From positions 3,794,501 through 3,858,500 of the forward strand of contig JAPWGK010000001.1 in NCBI GenBank assembly GCA_029641185.1: a stretch of 64,000 nucleotides of DNA. Direction: 5' to 3'. How positions within the stretch are numbered: the stretch's first letter is position 1; the number at the start of each line of letters is the position of its first letter. The notes beneath the pieces were generated by a model that saw nothing but the letters and a program-made list of their open reading frames with translations, was not told where the DNA came from and ran no database searches. A program made the position numbers and the translations under genes. The DNA comes from Pseudofabraea citricarpa. Taxonomy: Eukaryota > Ascomycota > Leotiomycetes > Helotiales > Dermateaceae. Shown here piece by piece: positions 47,379 through 61,087 of this stretch.

Positions 47379-48142
47379 ACCATTTCGAGTTATCATATAT
47401 GAAAAGTAATGCATTTGGGTTGGCGTTATAATCCATGGAACAGGAGTTTCTCATCATCAGATTTATATTCTAGGAGTCCGAGAGAGGAGTGAAAGTTCGA
47501 GACAGACAATTTGTCATTTGGGTCTCTATCACTAGCTAGGTAGTGTTTGAAGTCCCCAGTTCCTAAGATCGGGAAAAGTTGGGCGGTCATGTATCCATTC
47601 CACTATCGAACTTAGTTTATGCTAGGTAACCTAGAGCAACTGTCCCAGGACCTGGGATCACATGCCCTGAACTACGCGCTTGGTGGCTTGATTCCAGAAG
47701 CAGTGGAACAGTTGAATCTATCAAATTTACTACCTTCCCATGAGTCGTCTCTTTAGTCTGTCGTTTGTTACCAGAGGTCAGGCTTTTTGTCCCAATGATT
47801 GGCAATTCAAACCGTTCATGAAAACTATACTAATGAAAATCTCCAGACTTCTATAGTACTTACGGGTTAGGTATTCCCTCGGCATTGGAGCTTATCTAGG
47901 TGATCAATAAATAGAGTGGAGTTGATGTGCTGTAGCCAAGTGAACGGCGTTCTGTGTCATCACGTGCAAGTGGCTTGAAACTGGGCTTCGAGAGCTAAAC
48001 CAGCTTGAGTTTAATCCGCATTGCTTTTTCTCAGCTGAACATAACACCAAATTCAATATGAATGCCGACGTCAAACATCTCAAAAGCTCGGAAGTCCGGC
48101 TCCGTCCTAACGACTTGCACTGCATCGTGAACGACATCATCA
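47379..48142. other. Intergenic between ELP3 and the zinc-cluster gene
   Basis: No gene is supported. This is the 3' flank of ELP3 and the promoter of the Zn(II)2Cys6 gene. Confidence 0.6.
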
Positions 48143-50238
48143 ATGCTTACCTCCGAAAGCTCGCATACTGACAAGCGACCACGGCCTCGTCAAAGGCCTG
48201 CTACCTCTTGTACGGAGTGTCGGAGACGGAAGCAGAAGGTATGATTGGAGCGGCGCGAGTTGTCGGGCCAGAGACCACTCTGTTGGGATTCCGGCTAATT
48301 GCTTGCTTGCGTGTTGCAGTGTAATCAGGCAAGAGATAAACCGTGTAACAACTGTATGAGAAGGTATCCCCCGGTCGAATGTGTGTATGAGACTACAAAG
48401 TACGTTGTCGGAGATAACCATATCGGGAAATCAGACTGAATCAAGGCGCAGGAGACCATCCCCGTTTGACGAAAATGTAATCAATTTCAAGGGCGGGAAA
48501 GAAAGTCCTGTACGTGGACACACAGCTTTTGAACATTCCATCGAGACTCCAACCGACCTGCCACTGGCTCGAGGCGAAAACGATGCCTACTTCCGACTCC
48601 AGATCCATAGTCCTAGCCAGGGCATCTCAAATCCTCGTACACCACGTCTTCATCTCACCCCTGAACAACAGTCAGTAGCAGTGGAAGCTTTCTGGGGTCC
48701 TTCACAGAGCTCGAGGCCAAGCCTGAAAAGAGAGAATTCGTTTGAGAATACGTTGGCTCTTTATAATCACAGAGATGCTGAATCATCACGCGAAAGTTCC
48801 CCCGACCACTGCAACGAATCCTATTGGGGCATTCTCGAGAATTATGTTGGATGCATGTCGACTGAACCTCTTCGGTTGCTACCGATCAAGGAGTCAAGAC
48901 GCAATGCTGAACTATTCCACCTGTGTATGGACACTCGTAATGTCTTTGGAATATCACTAATACAATACAGTTACAAAGACTCTCTCGCCATACATGGCAT
49001 CACTAGATGGCAAAGACCCCCCTATGGATTTTCACGGTCAATGGATTCCTTATATGGTTCAGTCGCCTCTCGTTGCATACGTTGGGATTTTGTCGGCAGC
49101 TTATTTTCAAGCTGTAGCCAATAGAGTTGATGTTGAGCAGAGTCGAGAAGTAATGGAAGTCAGGCTAACAGTCGTTTCGCTCATCAATAAGTATCTGAGA
49201 ACAAATAAAGGACCCATAAGCGACGAGGCTATTGTTGCTGTGATGTCTTTCTCATACAATGAGGTATGCTTTGTTGGGTTCTAGGAGATAATTGCTAATG
49301 ACTGTAGTGGATATATGCAAGTGAAAGTATTGTCATGGCTCATATGAATGGTCTTAAAGAGATGTTGCGATTGAGAGGTGGTATGGATGCAATGCCTCTG
49401 AATACGTTCAAGAAGATGCTCATCAGGTATTTAGTCTGCATCACAGGTCAAGTAATACACTAATAGCATGATCAGGACTGACTATGAGATATCTTGTGCT
49501 CACGAACGACCTCACTTTTTGCACGAAGACAATCCCAATGATGCGATACCCGTCCTCAATCATTTTGCCCGAAATCTCGATAACCCACTCTTACAAGCGA
49601 AGACGACCTTTGTCGAATCGGCTGAAGTATTAGGGTTGAGCGTCCAAGCTGCAACAATCTTAGATGATATGCGATTTCTGACAACTTCTGTACTGTCACT
49701 CACAACTTTAAACCCTCAGGGCATCACAAAGTTTCTTGCCACGGTGAATTGGATTCAGCAAAAGCTCAATAGTGTACCAACTCCTTCACCACACACCCAG
49801 CCAGACTTTATCCATACGAGTATTCTTCATGCCTCGAGAATATACACGGCGGCTTTGCTCAGCCAACAACCATTTTCAGTGGCCTGTACTGCAGAGTTAC
49901 TTGGTCAACTATGGATGAATATGTGGCGCGTGCCTCTGTCACGATGGAAACGCATCCCTGGCATCTTTCTATGGATTGTCATGATCGTCCTTCCGTTCAC
50001 AAGGGATCGACCCGAGGGGAGGTTCATAAAAGCGATGGCTTCTACAAGCATGATGTCTGTTGGTCTACAGGATTGGGATGTGACCGATGTCAGCATGAGG
50101 ACCTTCAAGGCTGTGCAGTGTTGGTTGGGAGGCACACGAGGGGTAGGGGTGGCCCCTGCTGTCCTTGGTGAGATGGTTGATATCGTACAACGACAATTGG
50201 AGATTCGCGGCGTTGAGGGTGATGTTGAAGAGGTATGA
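48143..50238 (+). CDS. Zn(II)2Cys6 transcription factor, 609 aa
   Basis: Exons are 48143-48238, 48320-48399, 48446-48924, 48971-49263, 49308-49426 and 49476-50238. The zinc cluster spans two exons: Cys at about 23, 26, 33, 41, 44 and 53 (CTECRRRKQKC then CNNCMRRYPPVEC), with a basic stretch before and between. The middle and C-terminal parts are helical and resemble the fungal-specific regulatory domain of this class (WIPYMVQSPLVAYVGIL, EMLRLRGGMDAM). The protein is expected in the nucleus as a regulator of transcription; targets cannot be told. Intron 2 has a weak CAAG acceptor, chosen because phase requires it. No metabolic cluster adjoins it, so it is probably not a cluster-specific regulator. 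Confidence 0.85.
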
Positions 50239-51523
50239 TTTGATTCGGTTTTTGTTTCCAAGGTGCAACCAGGAAGTAGGTACGTGGGGTATAATGGAAT
50301 AATGGCGTACGTTGGATTAAAAATACCCCACAAAAAAAGGTCTGGCTGGTTACTCGTATGCTTATGGATTTGCGAAAATGGGAATTCGTTGCTTGGTACC
50401 TCGTTGGTTGTGGGAGATGTAGCTTTAATTCAGTATTGTTTCTCAACATCCATGGACCACGTAGTCTGCATGTGTAAAATGTCTTTTCGAAAGAAAAGAA
50501 ATCCCAATTTGGTCTTGCACAGTATAGTAGAATGTCGAATACTAAATATAACTATCAAGTCATGATGAAGAAAGGCTTAGTCGAAGATAGGTAGATAGTC
50601 GAGCACATTGACACAGACGATCATTATGTGACGTGCCATGTCACTTTTGTTAATAAGACAACTAGCACTGTCGCAAGATAGGCATATCCTCAGCTACTTA
50701 TAAGTTCTCATCCTGGAATTGTTATTAACAGAAATAAATGCTGGCAGAGCTGCGAACCTCGAATCCCTTTACCAGGAAAAGCAGCTTGGCGTTCGCGAAG
50801 AGAAGACATCGTTGGCGGCTGTATGATGCTCATGATTTTCATGATTTTCGACTTCATAGTATTTACTCGATTTAAGTAGCTCTAAGGGTTTAATAATCAA
50901 CCACTTTTGATCAGTTTTGGATTTAAGAGTGGTTGTGTCTATTCTCCTAATTATGTGCTTTCAAGACAATAAAATAATGTTGATACAATAATTGTATTCC
51001 TTCAAAAAACACAGCAGCTTCAAAGCGGCCAATCTCTTCTTTCACCACGCAGCCTCGTACGAAAGTATAAATACCCTCCCCGAGTCAGAGGAAAATTAAC
51101 TCTTTTTAAACAAAGTAGGCAACAAGGATAAGAAGTCAGAAATTGCCTAGAGGGGTTAGGAGGGGCAAACACGTGACAGGGGTAATTCACGTTTCGTCAT
51201 TGGTGAGGGTTGACCGCACCAATTTTTTTGGTGCAGAGGTTTGTACTTGACCGACACTTGTCAACTTCTGAGAGCGTCCTCTGCAAAAAAAAAAGCATTC
51301 TTGTCCTCTACCTCCAGTCCCTCACCTGTATCCCCTCACCCCCTCGCCTTGCCAGTGTGGTCGCTCGCTCTACTTGCCAGGACGACTGCAGAAGTGACGA
51401 AGTCTGGGCTCCACTTTCAAAAAATCGCTTAGCGTCAGAAGATAACCCAGCCCACCAAGATTTCACCCCGCCATCAAGAACTCATCTCTCTTCTTTCATC
51501 ACAAACCATAAACCAACAACAAA
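50239..51523. other. Intergenic, upstream of ARB1
   Basis: No gene is supported. A TATA-like element (TATAAATA) lies at 51066-51073, about 450 bp upstream of the ARB1 start. CT-rich sequence follows at 51300-51500, as expected for an expressed housekeeping gene. Confidence 0.6.
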
Positions 51524-53625
51524 ATGGTTTCTGCATCAAAAGCCGCTCGCGACGCCAAGAGGGCTGCTGAGGGCAAGGTCCCCAAGAAAACCGCAGCATC
51601 CCGAAGCAAAGCTGGCTCCAAAAATGCCAGCGGCACTGCCACGCCCGACGAAGTTCTCCTCGATGCCGATGGAAACCCCCTCCCTGAGGCTGACCAGCCT
51701 GCAACTTCTTCCAAGAAGATGGACGAGGTCAAGCGATTGGCAGACCAGATGGATAAGCATGGTCTTTCCGATCGTGTCACTACCGGTGTCCTGAGTTCGC
51801 TCAAGGCCAGTCGCGATGTCAAGATTACTTCAGTCTCCCTGACCTTCCACGGTCGTGTCCTGCTCGCAGACACCGTCATGGAACTCAACTATGGTCGTCG
51901 TTATGGTCTCCTCGGAGAGAACGGTTGCGGAAAGTCTACTCTGTTGAAGGCTATTGACAAGCGCGAATATCCAGTCCCTGAAACCGTCGACATCTACTTG
52001 TTGAACGAGGGTGCTCCCCCAAGTGACTTGGGTGCCTTGGAGTGGGTCGTCCGCGAGGCAGAGAACGAGATGGAGAGACTCGACAAACTCGCCGAACAGA
52101 TCTTGGAAGATGACGGGCCAGAGTCTCCTCTGCTCATGGATATCTACGAGGTAAGTTCTGAATTCCCCACTCTCACCTGCAACCACTCACAACGAACAGA
52201 AAATGGAAACTATGGATCCTTCGACCTTCTCTACTCGTGCATCCCTCATTCTGACTGGTCTCGGTTTCAACAAGAAGACGATCCAGAAGAAGACAAAGGA
52301 TATGTCTGGTGGATGGCGTATGCGTGTGGCTTTGGCCAAGGCTCTCTTCGTCAAGCCTTCCCTCCTACTTCTCGATGACCCAACCGCCCATTTGGATTTG
52401 GAGGCATGCGTGTGGCTCGAAGAATACCTCAAGAAATGGGACCGAACATTGGTTCTCGTCTCTCATTCTATGGATTTCCTTAACGGTGTCTGCAGCAACA
52501 TGATTGATATGCGTCAAAAGAAGCTTATCTACTATGGTGGTAACTACGATTCTTATGCGAAGACTAGATCCGAGCAGGAGACCAACCAGATGAAGGCATA
52601 CACTAAGCAACAAGATGAAATCGTCCACATCAAGAAGTTCATTGCTTCCGCTGGTACATATGCCAATTTGGTCCGTCAAGCCAAGTCTCGACAAAAGATT
52701 TTGGACAAGATGGAGGCCGATGGTTTCATTCAAAAGGTCGAGGAGGATCGTGTTTTCACTTTCCGATTCGCAGATGTCGAGAAGCTTCCTCCCCCAGTTC
52801 TCTCGTTCGACGATGTTACTTTCTCATACTCTGGAAACTCCAAGGATGATCTGTACCGAAATCTTGATCTTGGTGTGGATATGGACTCGAGAACGGCACT
52901 TGTCGGACCCAACGGTGTTGGCAAGTCGACTCTCTTGCGCCTCATGACCGGAAAGCTCTCCCCCACTGGTGGTCAAGTTTCTCGACACACTCACTTGAAG
53001 ATGGGTGTCTACAGTCAACATTCTTCTGAGCAACTTGACCTCACCAAGTCAGCACTTGACTTCGTCCGTGACAAGTACTCCGAGAAGAGTCAAGATTACC
53101 AATACTGGCGTCAACAGCTGGGCAAGTATGGTCTCTCTGGAGAGTCCCAGACTGCCCTCATGGGTACTCTGTCCGAAGGTCAGAAGTCCAGAATCGTGTT
53201 TGCTCTTTTGGCTATTGATGGACCTAATATGCTGTTGTTGGACGAACCTACAAACGGTCTCGATATCCCAACTATTGATTCGTAAGTCCTCTTCTTGTCA
53301 ATCACTTGATCAGTTACTGACTCAACATCCAGGCTCGCTGATGCTATTAATGCTTTCACTGGTGGTGTTGTAAGTACCCTTTCTCTTGTCTCGCAGCGCC
53401 GTGTACATTCCCGTACACATGCGTTGAATCACGTGAGAAATATTGTAACAAGCCGTTTACTGACTATCCTCCCAGGTTGTTGTTTCTCACGATTTCAGAC
53501 TGTTGGACAAGATTGCTAAGGACATCATGGTCTGCGAGAACCAGACGATCCGAAGATGGGATGGAAGCATCGGTGGATACAAGGATCATCTCCGAAAGAA
53601 GATGCAGTCTATGGGTGCCGTCTAA
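51524..53625 (+). CDS. ARB1: ABC-F ATPase Arb1, ribosome biogenesis, 631 aa
   Basis: Exons are 51524-52150, 52200-53281, 53333-53369 and 53476-53625. This soluble twin-cassette ATPase has no membrane segments and acts in 40S and 60S ribosome assembly and export. Cassette 1: Walker A GENGCGKS (about 131-138), signature MSGGWRMR (about 244), Walker B region LLLLDDPTAHLD (about 266-277). Cassette 2: Walker A GPNGVGKS, signature LSEGQKSR, Walker B MLLLDEPTNGLD. The linker between cassettes includes IKKFIASAGTYANLV. Asp in place of the usual Glu after Walker B in cassette 1 also occurs in yeast Arb1, as I recall. The N-terminus is basic and low complexity. Exon 3 is only 37 nt; splicing restores TIDSLADAINAFTGGVVVVSHD. 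Confidence 0.95.
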
Positions 53626-54031
53626 GGGCTGTTTGGCTTGGATTGAAAACAAAAGTTCAGCAATTACAGGATTTGCATCTCATGTGGGGGGTCTCATCAG
53701 CCGTAGCTAGCCATCTATCCAGCGACATGGTGGACGTGGTCGTGGGCGAGGTGAAGGCTTCGACCGGGGTGGAAGCATCGGGCCGGATAGAATGGTTTTT
53801 TTTTGTTGTTTTAGAGGAGTCGTTCTTTTGATTTTGTGATAATCATGATCAAGGGCAAAGGCAAACTGTTTGATTTCGGTGATTGTGTTTTGTGAGTGTG
53901 ATGTGATGTGGTGATGTTGCGAGATGCGGTGAGTGGCTTTGCGTGTGAAGTGGTGATATGATGTTCTGGGTATATGCGATGGCATGTTCCCAGGCTGTGG
54001 CGAGTCAGCGACCACAAGAGTTGATTGTTGA

Positions 54032-54103
54032 GGAGAGGAGAGGAGAGAAGAGGAGAGGAGGGAAGAGGAGAGGAGGGAAGAGGAGAGGAGAGAAGAGGAG
54101 AGG
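54032..54103. repeat. GAGGAGAGGAGA-type purine repeat
   Basis: Imperfect 12-bp units of GAGGAGAGGAGR occur in tandem. The strand is almost pure purine. Confidence 0.85.
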
Positions 54104-54414
54104 CGGTCTCGGGAAGTGGTTGGGATTGTGGTCAATTCAGCTGGATGAATGGCTACTAAACAGCCAAGGCAACATTACTGAGTAGTCGGAGGAGGGTTCG
54201 AAGAGTGAGAAAGGTCCTGGTAGCTGATTGGAAGTTGAGATGGTCTCTCGGGGCAGGAAGAGAAGATCAATCGCTCGATGCACCGGCCCAGCAAAATGCT
54301 TTCGGATGAGGGACTTTTTCTTTTTCTTGTGCTTTTGTCCTGATCAAAAGTCATACTCACAGGGACGGACCGGCAAAGCTCGGATTGCCATGTGCCACCT
54401 GCGCCGTTTGCCAT

Positions 54415-54453
54415 GACCTTGCCTTGCCTTGCCTTGCCTTGCCTTGCCTTGCC
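54415..54453. repeat. CCTTG pentanucleotide repeat
   Basis: About seven consecutive CCTTG units, the first and last slightly altered. Confidence 0.85.
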
Positions 54454-55648
54454 ATGATTGACGCCGACTCCCATCCAGTTTACTGGGTAACTCGTGGTGA
54501 TGGGTGTTTGGGATGATGGATCATTGACACATGGAAAGTAAATGGTTGTGAGGATTGTCGTACTGCATGTATGTCTGTCTCTACAGTACCCAGGCCGGGG
54601 GTTCAAAAAGCAGCGAGTAATCTCGATCTCCCAGTCTTCACTCGGCAGGGGCCAGGGCCAGATGGCGAATGCGGCTTAGGTCTGGTGAGTTAGTGCCAGT
54701 GGACTGGACCGTGTGGCCCGTGATTTTTAACGAGAGGCAATCAAGCAAGAGCAAAGGCGAAGGCGAGTAACAACCAACAAGGAGATGCGACTGTCGCAAC
54801 TGAGACCTGGACACCAGAACCAGACTTTCGCAGACAAACTGCCAGACACCGAGAACAGAGCTGAAAGGCACTTCTCACTATATTTCTTCTCTATAAAACC
54901 TCCCCTCTCCCAACAATCCCCCCGGGGCCGGGGGTGCAGCTGGCCATGCAGGTCCAACGTCGTCATCTGGAGAACAGAGGGAAAGTTCTGGTGTTGTGTT
55001 GGTGGTCGTGGTCGTGGTCGTGGTCGTCTACCGAGTTGGGGAGACGCAGCACTGGATGATGCCCTAATCCATGAAATGAGACTGCCACTACCAGACCCTC
55101 ACTCATGCCTCATGCCTCATCTGTCCTTCCCGCAAGCCATCAATTAATCCCACCGCAGGCCCAATCTCCCCTTCACTTCCATCCTCTGCCATCTTCATTC
55201 TCATCCAGCATCCAGCATCCATCATCATCATCCCCCCACACCCTTCGCGACAGCTTCACTCGGGTCGCGACGTGACTATTTTTCAGCGGCCGTGGGAAAG
55301 GTATCTATCGCCTGGCCCGACCCCAACGCGGCTGAGGGAGGAAAAGAGAGAAACTCCAACCCCAAGTGCCCGATTACCCATCCCATCCCATCTCATCCCA
55401 TCCCCATCCCCATCCATATATTATTCTCATTCTCCCACACACACCCACCCACCGGAACTGTATCCCATCCACCACCACGGCGGTTCCGCACCACCATCAT
55501 CCACCATCCCATCACGTCTCCAAACGCGCCCTTTGCTGTGCTGCCACGCCCGGCGCGCACCAGGTCAGCTCTTCATCCGCAGACGCCTATGGACCGGTAG
55601 TACACGCATTGCGCGCCTCCAGAGCCCCAGGCGCAGCGAGTGTTGAAG

Positions 55649-58600
55649 ATGTATCATGCTACCGTGATGCAGCGGAATCCGGAGCAGGAGGATGAGGACG
55701 AGCGCGTGAGACGAGAGAGGGAAAGAGAGAGAGAACGGGAGAGGAATGCAACACCATCAACCACGCTGCCTCCCCCTCCAACCTACCACGAATTCTCACC
55801 CACCAACGGCAATCATCCACGCCCGCAATTCAACAATCAATATCATCCTCCCACGCCCACCGCGCTGCCCATCCCGCCAGCAGCAGCAGCAGCAACACCA
55901 GCCTCACACATCCCGGGCCCTCCTCCTCCCTCATCGCCCATGGGCGGTCCTCCATCGGCCTACCCCAGCGACTATCAAGCTCCACGCGATCGACCGTCAA
56001 CGGCCTATTACGATCCCACAACCGACTCGAGCCAGAGAAGACCATCAGAACCTGCCGCATGGAGAGATGGACAGGCGCAGACTCCGCAGGTACGTCGACG
56101 ACAACGACCGTGTTGATAAAAATGATCCCTTGCGTCATGCAGACACTAACAACTCAATTAGAATCGAGAATCCTACAATTATCCCCCATCGTCAGTCGAG
56201 CCGCCACGATACTACAACGGCCCCTACGGCTCTCCTGTGACGGCGAGCTTCCCACCCCAATCGCCCATCTCGCATTCTCATCCACCCGCCGCCCAGGTGA
56301 ACTCGCTGTCACATTCGCCTCGAGCAAACCCAATGTCGTCCCCAGTGCGGTCGAATGGCGCCGCTGCAGCACCAGCACCTGTCATCGCGACCGAGCCTCC
56401 TCCAACAGCAAGTGTACGTGATCCCCCTATCTGCCATCCATCCTATCATGCTTCCTCGTCACCCGCCGATATTTCATGGCATCAGAACTATATATATCAT
56501 CTCTTGCAACCTAGCCATGCCTGTGGTACTAATCTCTACCAGACCCCGAGCAGACCAGCCGACCCGATGGCTTTCTCGAGCATCCTATCCAACTCAGAAC
56601 CCGCTCCTCCTCCACCCCAAGCTCCAGCACCACCGGAACCGAAGATGGCGACCATCAGTGTGACCAAGCCATCCAAAAAGTCGAGAGCATCGGCAACTCC
56701 GCGGCGAGATGACACGATATCGAGAGAAGCCTCGCCGCGCCCCGCGACTCCAGCACCCGTGGCGGCATCGACCCCGATCACTTCGTCCCGAGTGCCAACA
56801 AAACGGAAGGCCAATGGCGAACCTAAGCACTCCAAGGTGAAAGCGGCACCACCTCCACCACCCCCTGCTCCAAGGTTCACCAAGGAGGAAGAGAAGGAGA
56901 TACAAGCTGAGCTAGCCAAGTTAGAACTTGCTGAAGATGTGGAGACGTCTGATCTTCGTCGACAGAAGGGTATTTTCATGGCCAGAGGAGTTAAGCGGAA
57001 GCTCGAAGTGGAGCAGGCTGAGATGGTCAAAACGAAAGCTCGCCGTGTACAATTCGTCGAGATCAGCGCCGCAAAGCTGGGTAGACATGCTGATGCAGGT
57101 GAGCTGCGGTACCGAGAGATCCATGCCGACGAGGCCATCACCAAGGTCCAAATATCCGAGGTCGAGGCCGAAAAGGAACGCAAGAAGGACATGCAGCGAA
57201 AGCGACGGAGAGAAAAGACGGTGCAGACGAATATCGAGCAGAAAGAGATCGCAATGGCAAAGGCCCAAGCTGCCGAGGACGAACACGAGAGACAGAAGTT
57301 TATCCGCGAAGCACAGAGGGCAGAGAAGAAGGCACAGCAGACCAAGATCATCCTTGCTCGGGGAGATAAGGGTGCTGAGATCAAGGCTGTCTCACCTCTG
57401 GAGCCAAACTTCTCGGGTGGTGCTATGTCCACGTTTTCAGCAGTCGAGGAGCCTAAGCCAAAGACCAAAGGAAAGGGCGGTGGGCGGTTGCGAAAGTCGA
57501 AAGAGCAGAAACAAGCAGAGAAGGATAGATCTGAGGCTGCACAGGCTGCTATCGATGCTGGAGAGGAACCTCCTACACTACCACCAGCACCTGAACCCAA
57601 GATCAGAATCAAGCTCAGCAAGAAAGAGCCCAAAGATTCTAATGATTCCCGAGAAGTCACACCTGCTGTGGCAGTACCTGGAACCTTCGAGCCCTTTGTC
57701 TCTAAAGGTTATAATCAGATATATGACCAGATCTGGCGAGATCTTGCCCGAAAGGATGTCAACAAGACATTCAAAGTGGCCACGGAATCCTACGCAATCA
57801 GGGCTTCGAATCTGAAGAAGACAGCAATTCTTGCTTCCAAGGAGGCTAAGCGATGGCAACTTCGTACCAACAAGGGCACCAAAGATCTTCAGGCCAGAGC
57901 GAAGCGAGTCATGAGAGAGATGATGTCTTTCTGGAAACGAAATGAGAGAGAGGAGCGAGATCTTCGACGGGCGGCTGAGAAGGCTGAGATCGAAAATGCG
58001 AAGAAGGCAGAAGCCGATCGTGAAGCCAATAGACAGAAGAGGAAGCTTAATTTCTTGATTTCCCAAACCGAACTCTACTCGCATTTCATCGGCAAGAAGA
58101 TCAAGACGGATGAAGTTGAGAGATCAACAGATCATCCGGATGTTGCTGTGTCTGCTACCAAGGTCACGGATGGAAGTTCGAACGCCCACGCAATCGATTT
58201 ACCCGACTCCGGAGCAGCTCCAGCCAAGGTTACAAACTTTGAGGACCTCGATTTCGATGCTGAGGATGAATCTGTTCTCAAAGCTGCGGCAATGGCAAAT
58301 GCTCAGAATGCCATCCAAGAGGCCCAAAACAAGGCTAGAGCATTTAACAAGCAAGAAGATGCAGCCATGGATGAGGAAGGTGAGATGAACTTCCAGAATC
58401 CAGCTGGTATGGGCGACGTCGACATCGAACAACCTAAGATGCTCCAGGCCCAGCTCAAGGAATACCAACTCAAAGGTCTCAACTGGCTGGTCAATCTATA
58501 CGAGCAAGGCATCAACGGTATTCTGGCAGATGAGATGGGTCTGGGTAAAACGGTCCAGTCGATTTCTGTCATGGCTTACCTCGCAGAGAAGCATGGCATC

Positions 58601-61087
58601 TGGGGACCCTTCCTCGTTGTTGCACCCGCTTCAACTCTGCACAACTGGCAGCAAGAGATCACCAAATTCGTCCCGACCTTGAAAGTACTACCCTACTGGG
58701 GTACAGCAGCAGATCGAAAAGTTCTTCGAAAGTTCTGGGATCGGAAACATATCACGTATACTCAGGATGCTCCATTCCATGTTCTTGTCACCTCTTACCA
58801 GCTGGTTGTGTCTGATGTTAATTACTTCCAAAAGATGAGATGGCAGTATATGATTCTAGATGAAGCTCAAGCCATTAAGAGTTCTTCGAGTTCGCGCTGG
58901 AAAAGTTTACTTGGCTTCCACTGTCGAAATCGTCTCCTGCTTACTGGTACACCAATCCAGAACAACATGCAGGAACTATGGGCTTTACTCCATTTTATCA
59001 TGCCATCCCTTTTCGATTCTCACGACGAATTCAGCGAATGGTTTTCAAAGGATATCGAAAGTCACGCTCAGAGCAACACCAAGCTGAACGAGGATCAACT
59101 GAAGCGTCTCCACATGATCTTGAAGCCGTTCATGCTCCGTCGTGTCAAGAAGCATGTGCAGAAAGAGCTTGGAGACAAGATTGAGATTGATCTGTTCTGT
59201 GATCTTACTTATCGCCAGAGAGCATACTACAGTAACCTTCGCAACCAGATCAGTATCATGGATTTGATCGAGAAGGCAACAGTTGGCGATGATAATGACA
59301 CTGGTACTCTCATGAACTTGGTCATGCAGTTCCGAAAGGTCTGCAATCATCCAGATCTTTTCGAGCGTGCCGAGACGACCTCTCCTTTCTCGTTCGGCTA
59401 CTTTGCAGAGACAGCTTCTTTCATGCGAGAGGGTTTGAATGTCAACGTTGCCTATTCGACGAGAAATTTCATCCAGTACAACCTTCCAAGGCTAATCTGG
59501 CGAGAAGGTGGTCGGCTCAACATGCCTGGTCGCGATAACCAGAGAGCGGGATTCAAAGGCAAATACTTGAACAATCTGTTGAATGTCTGGAGCCCAGAAA
59601 ACATCAAGGAGAACGCAAAGGAATGCCAATCATTCTCTTGGCTTCGATTTGCCGACGCTTCAGTCTCAGAAGCCTCGAAAGCATCTCAAAAGGATGTCTT
59701 TGGTCGTGCAGTGGATCTTTGCGGCAGACCTCCTCGACTCGGAAGATTCAATGTGGTATATGATGAGGACGAAGACAAGAGCTTTACTCCCGCGCATGCC
59801 ATGCTACGAATCGTGGACCGTCAAGACCGAAAGCCACTTGCTGAGGTCACAAAGGAAGGCTATCTTGGAAAGCTGTTCAATGTGGCCAAGGATGTCTTTG
59901 CCGAGTCTGGTATCAGTCGCATGGAATTTTGCAGCCGACCACGAGCTTCTGCACCACCCATCGAAGTTTTCTGTTCGAGTAGCGGTACTCTACCCGAGAA
60001 GGAGAACATCATGTTCAATGTGGGTATGCGTAGAGCATTGTATGGTCCTTCGTCGACGGATGAGAAAGCCATGATTGCTTCCAAGATCCCACCTCACCTT
60101 TTCCCTGCCAACTCCCTCCTACCAGCGCCAACATCTGAAAAGCAACGCTTCACCAACATTCGTGTTCCTTCGATGCATCGTTTTGTCACCGATTCTGGCA
60201 AGCTCGCTAAGTTGGATGCTCTTCTTACCAAGCTCAAGGAAGGTGGTCATCGTGTACTTTTGTACTTCCAAATGACACGTATGATTGATCTGATGGAAGA
60301 ATATCTCACGTACCGAAACTACAAGTACTGCCGACTAGATGGTTCCACCAAGCTCGAAGATAGAAGAGATACAGTTCACGATTTCCAAACACGACCTGAG
60401 ATCTTCATCTTCTTACTCTCTACTCGTGCTGGTGGTCTTGGTATTAATTTGACGACAGCCGATACAGTCATCTTCTATGATTCTGATTGGAATCCAACCA
60501 TCGATTCTCAAGCCATGGATCGAGCACATCGTCTAGGTCAAACTCGTCAAGTCACGGTATATCGCATGATCACTCGTGGCACCATCGAAGAACGAATCCG
60601 AAAACGTGCACTTCAAAAAGAAGAGGTACAAAAGGTGGTTATGACGGGTGGTGCTGGTGGAGGTGTCGACTTCAATGCAAGAAGCAAAGAGAATCGGACC
60701 AAGGATATTGCCATGTGGTTGGTCGATGATGAAGAGGCAGAACGTATCGAGCGAAAGGAGAGAGAACTTGCCGAGGCTGAAGCGCGTGGCGAAGGTCCAA
60801 CTCCTGCTACAAAGAAGAAGGGCAAAGGAAAGAAGAAAGATAACGGTGGCAGTCTGGAAGATCTGTATCACGAAGGTATGTTCACTTATCTTAGTTGTAA
60901 GGAAATCACTAATACAGTTACAGGCGAAGGACATTTCGATGACGGATCCAACAAACCGAGTGGAGCTGCAACACCCGTCGGTGAGGAAGGGATCAAGACC
61001 AAGAAGCCCCGCAAGAGCGGAGGCAAGAAAGCCAAGACGGCAAAGCAACGCCTCGCCATGGCGGATGGCGACGTGGATATGATGTAA
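55649..61087 (+). CDS. INO80: INO80 chromatin-remodelling ATPase, about 1729 aa
   Basis: Exons are 55649-56089, 56162-56413, 56543-60875 and 60924-61087. Ino80 is the nuclear motor of the INO80 complex, which slides nucleosomes and exchanges H2A.Z. The N-terminal 400 residues are Pro/Ser/Ala-rich and disordered. A charged coiled-coil-rich part (about 450-600) leads to the DBINO module (about 622-751, [17 protein letters not shown]). The SNF2 lobe starts about 870 ([16 protein letters not shown]), with Walker A DEMGLGKT (about 894) and DEAQ (about 1004). The long INO80-type insertion precedes the helicase C lobe (about 1451-1584; [28 protein letters not shown]). The start is the first ATG of its frame, but an upstream exon is possible. 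Intron 3 is 48 bp and in frame. Confidence 0.95.

Larger units (their letters stand above)
53626..55648. other. Intergenic with GA- and CCTTG-type simple repeats
   Basis: No gene is supported. GA-rich repeats lie at 54032-54103, CCTTG repeats at 54415-54453 and GGTCGT repeats near 55005-55027. A TATA-like element (TATAAAA) is at 54892-54898, about 750 bp upstream of the INO80 start. The final 300 bases are CA/CT-rich. A 5' UTR intron or an upstream coding exon of INO80 may lie in 55270-55640. Confidence 0.6.

Noticed and set aside
56536..57660. A 374-codon minus-strand frame opposite INO80
   Set aside because: It is a shadow of the INO80 coding frame; Ser/Ala/Phe-rich with no domain and no splice signals.
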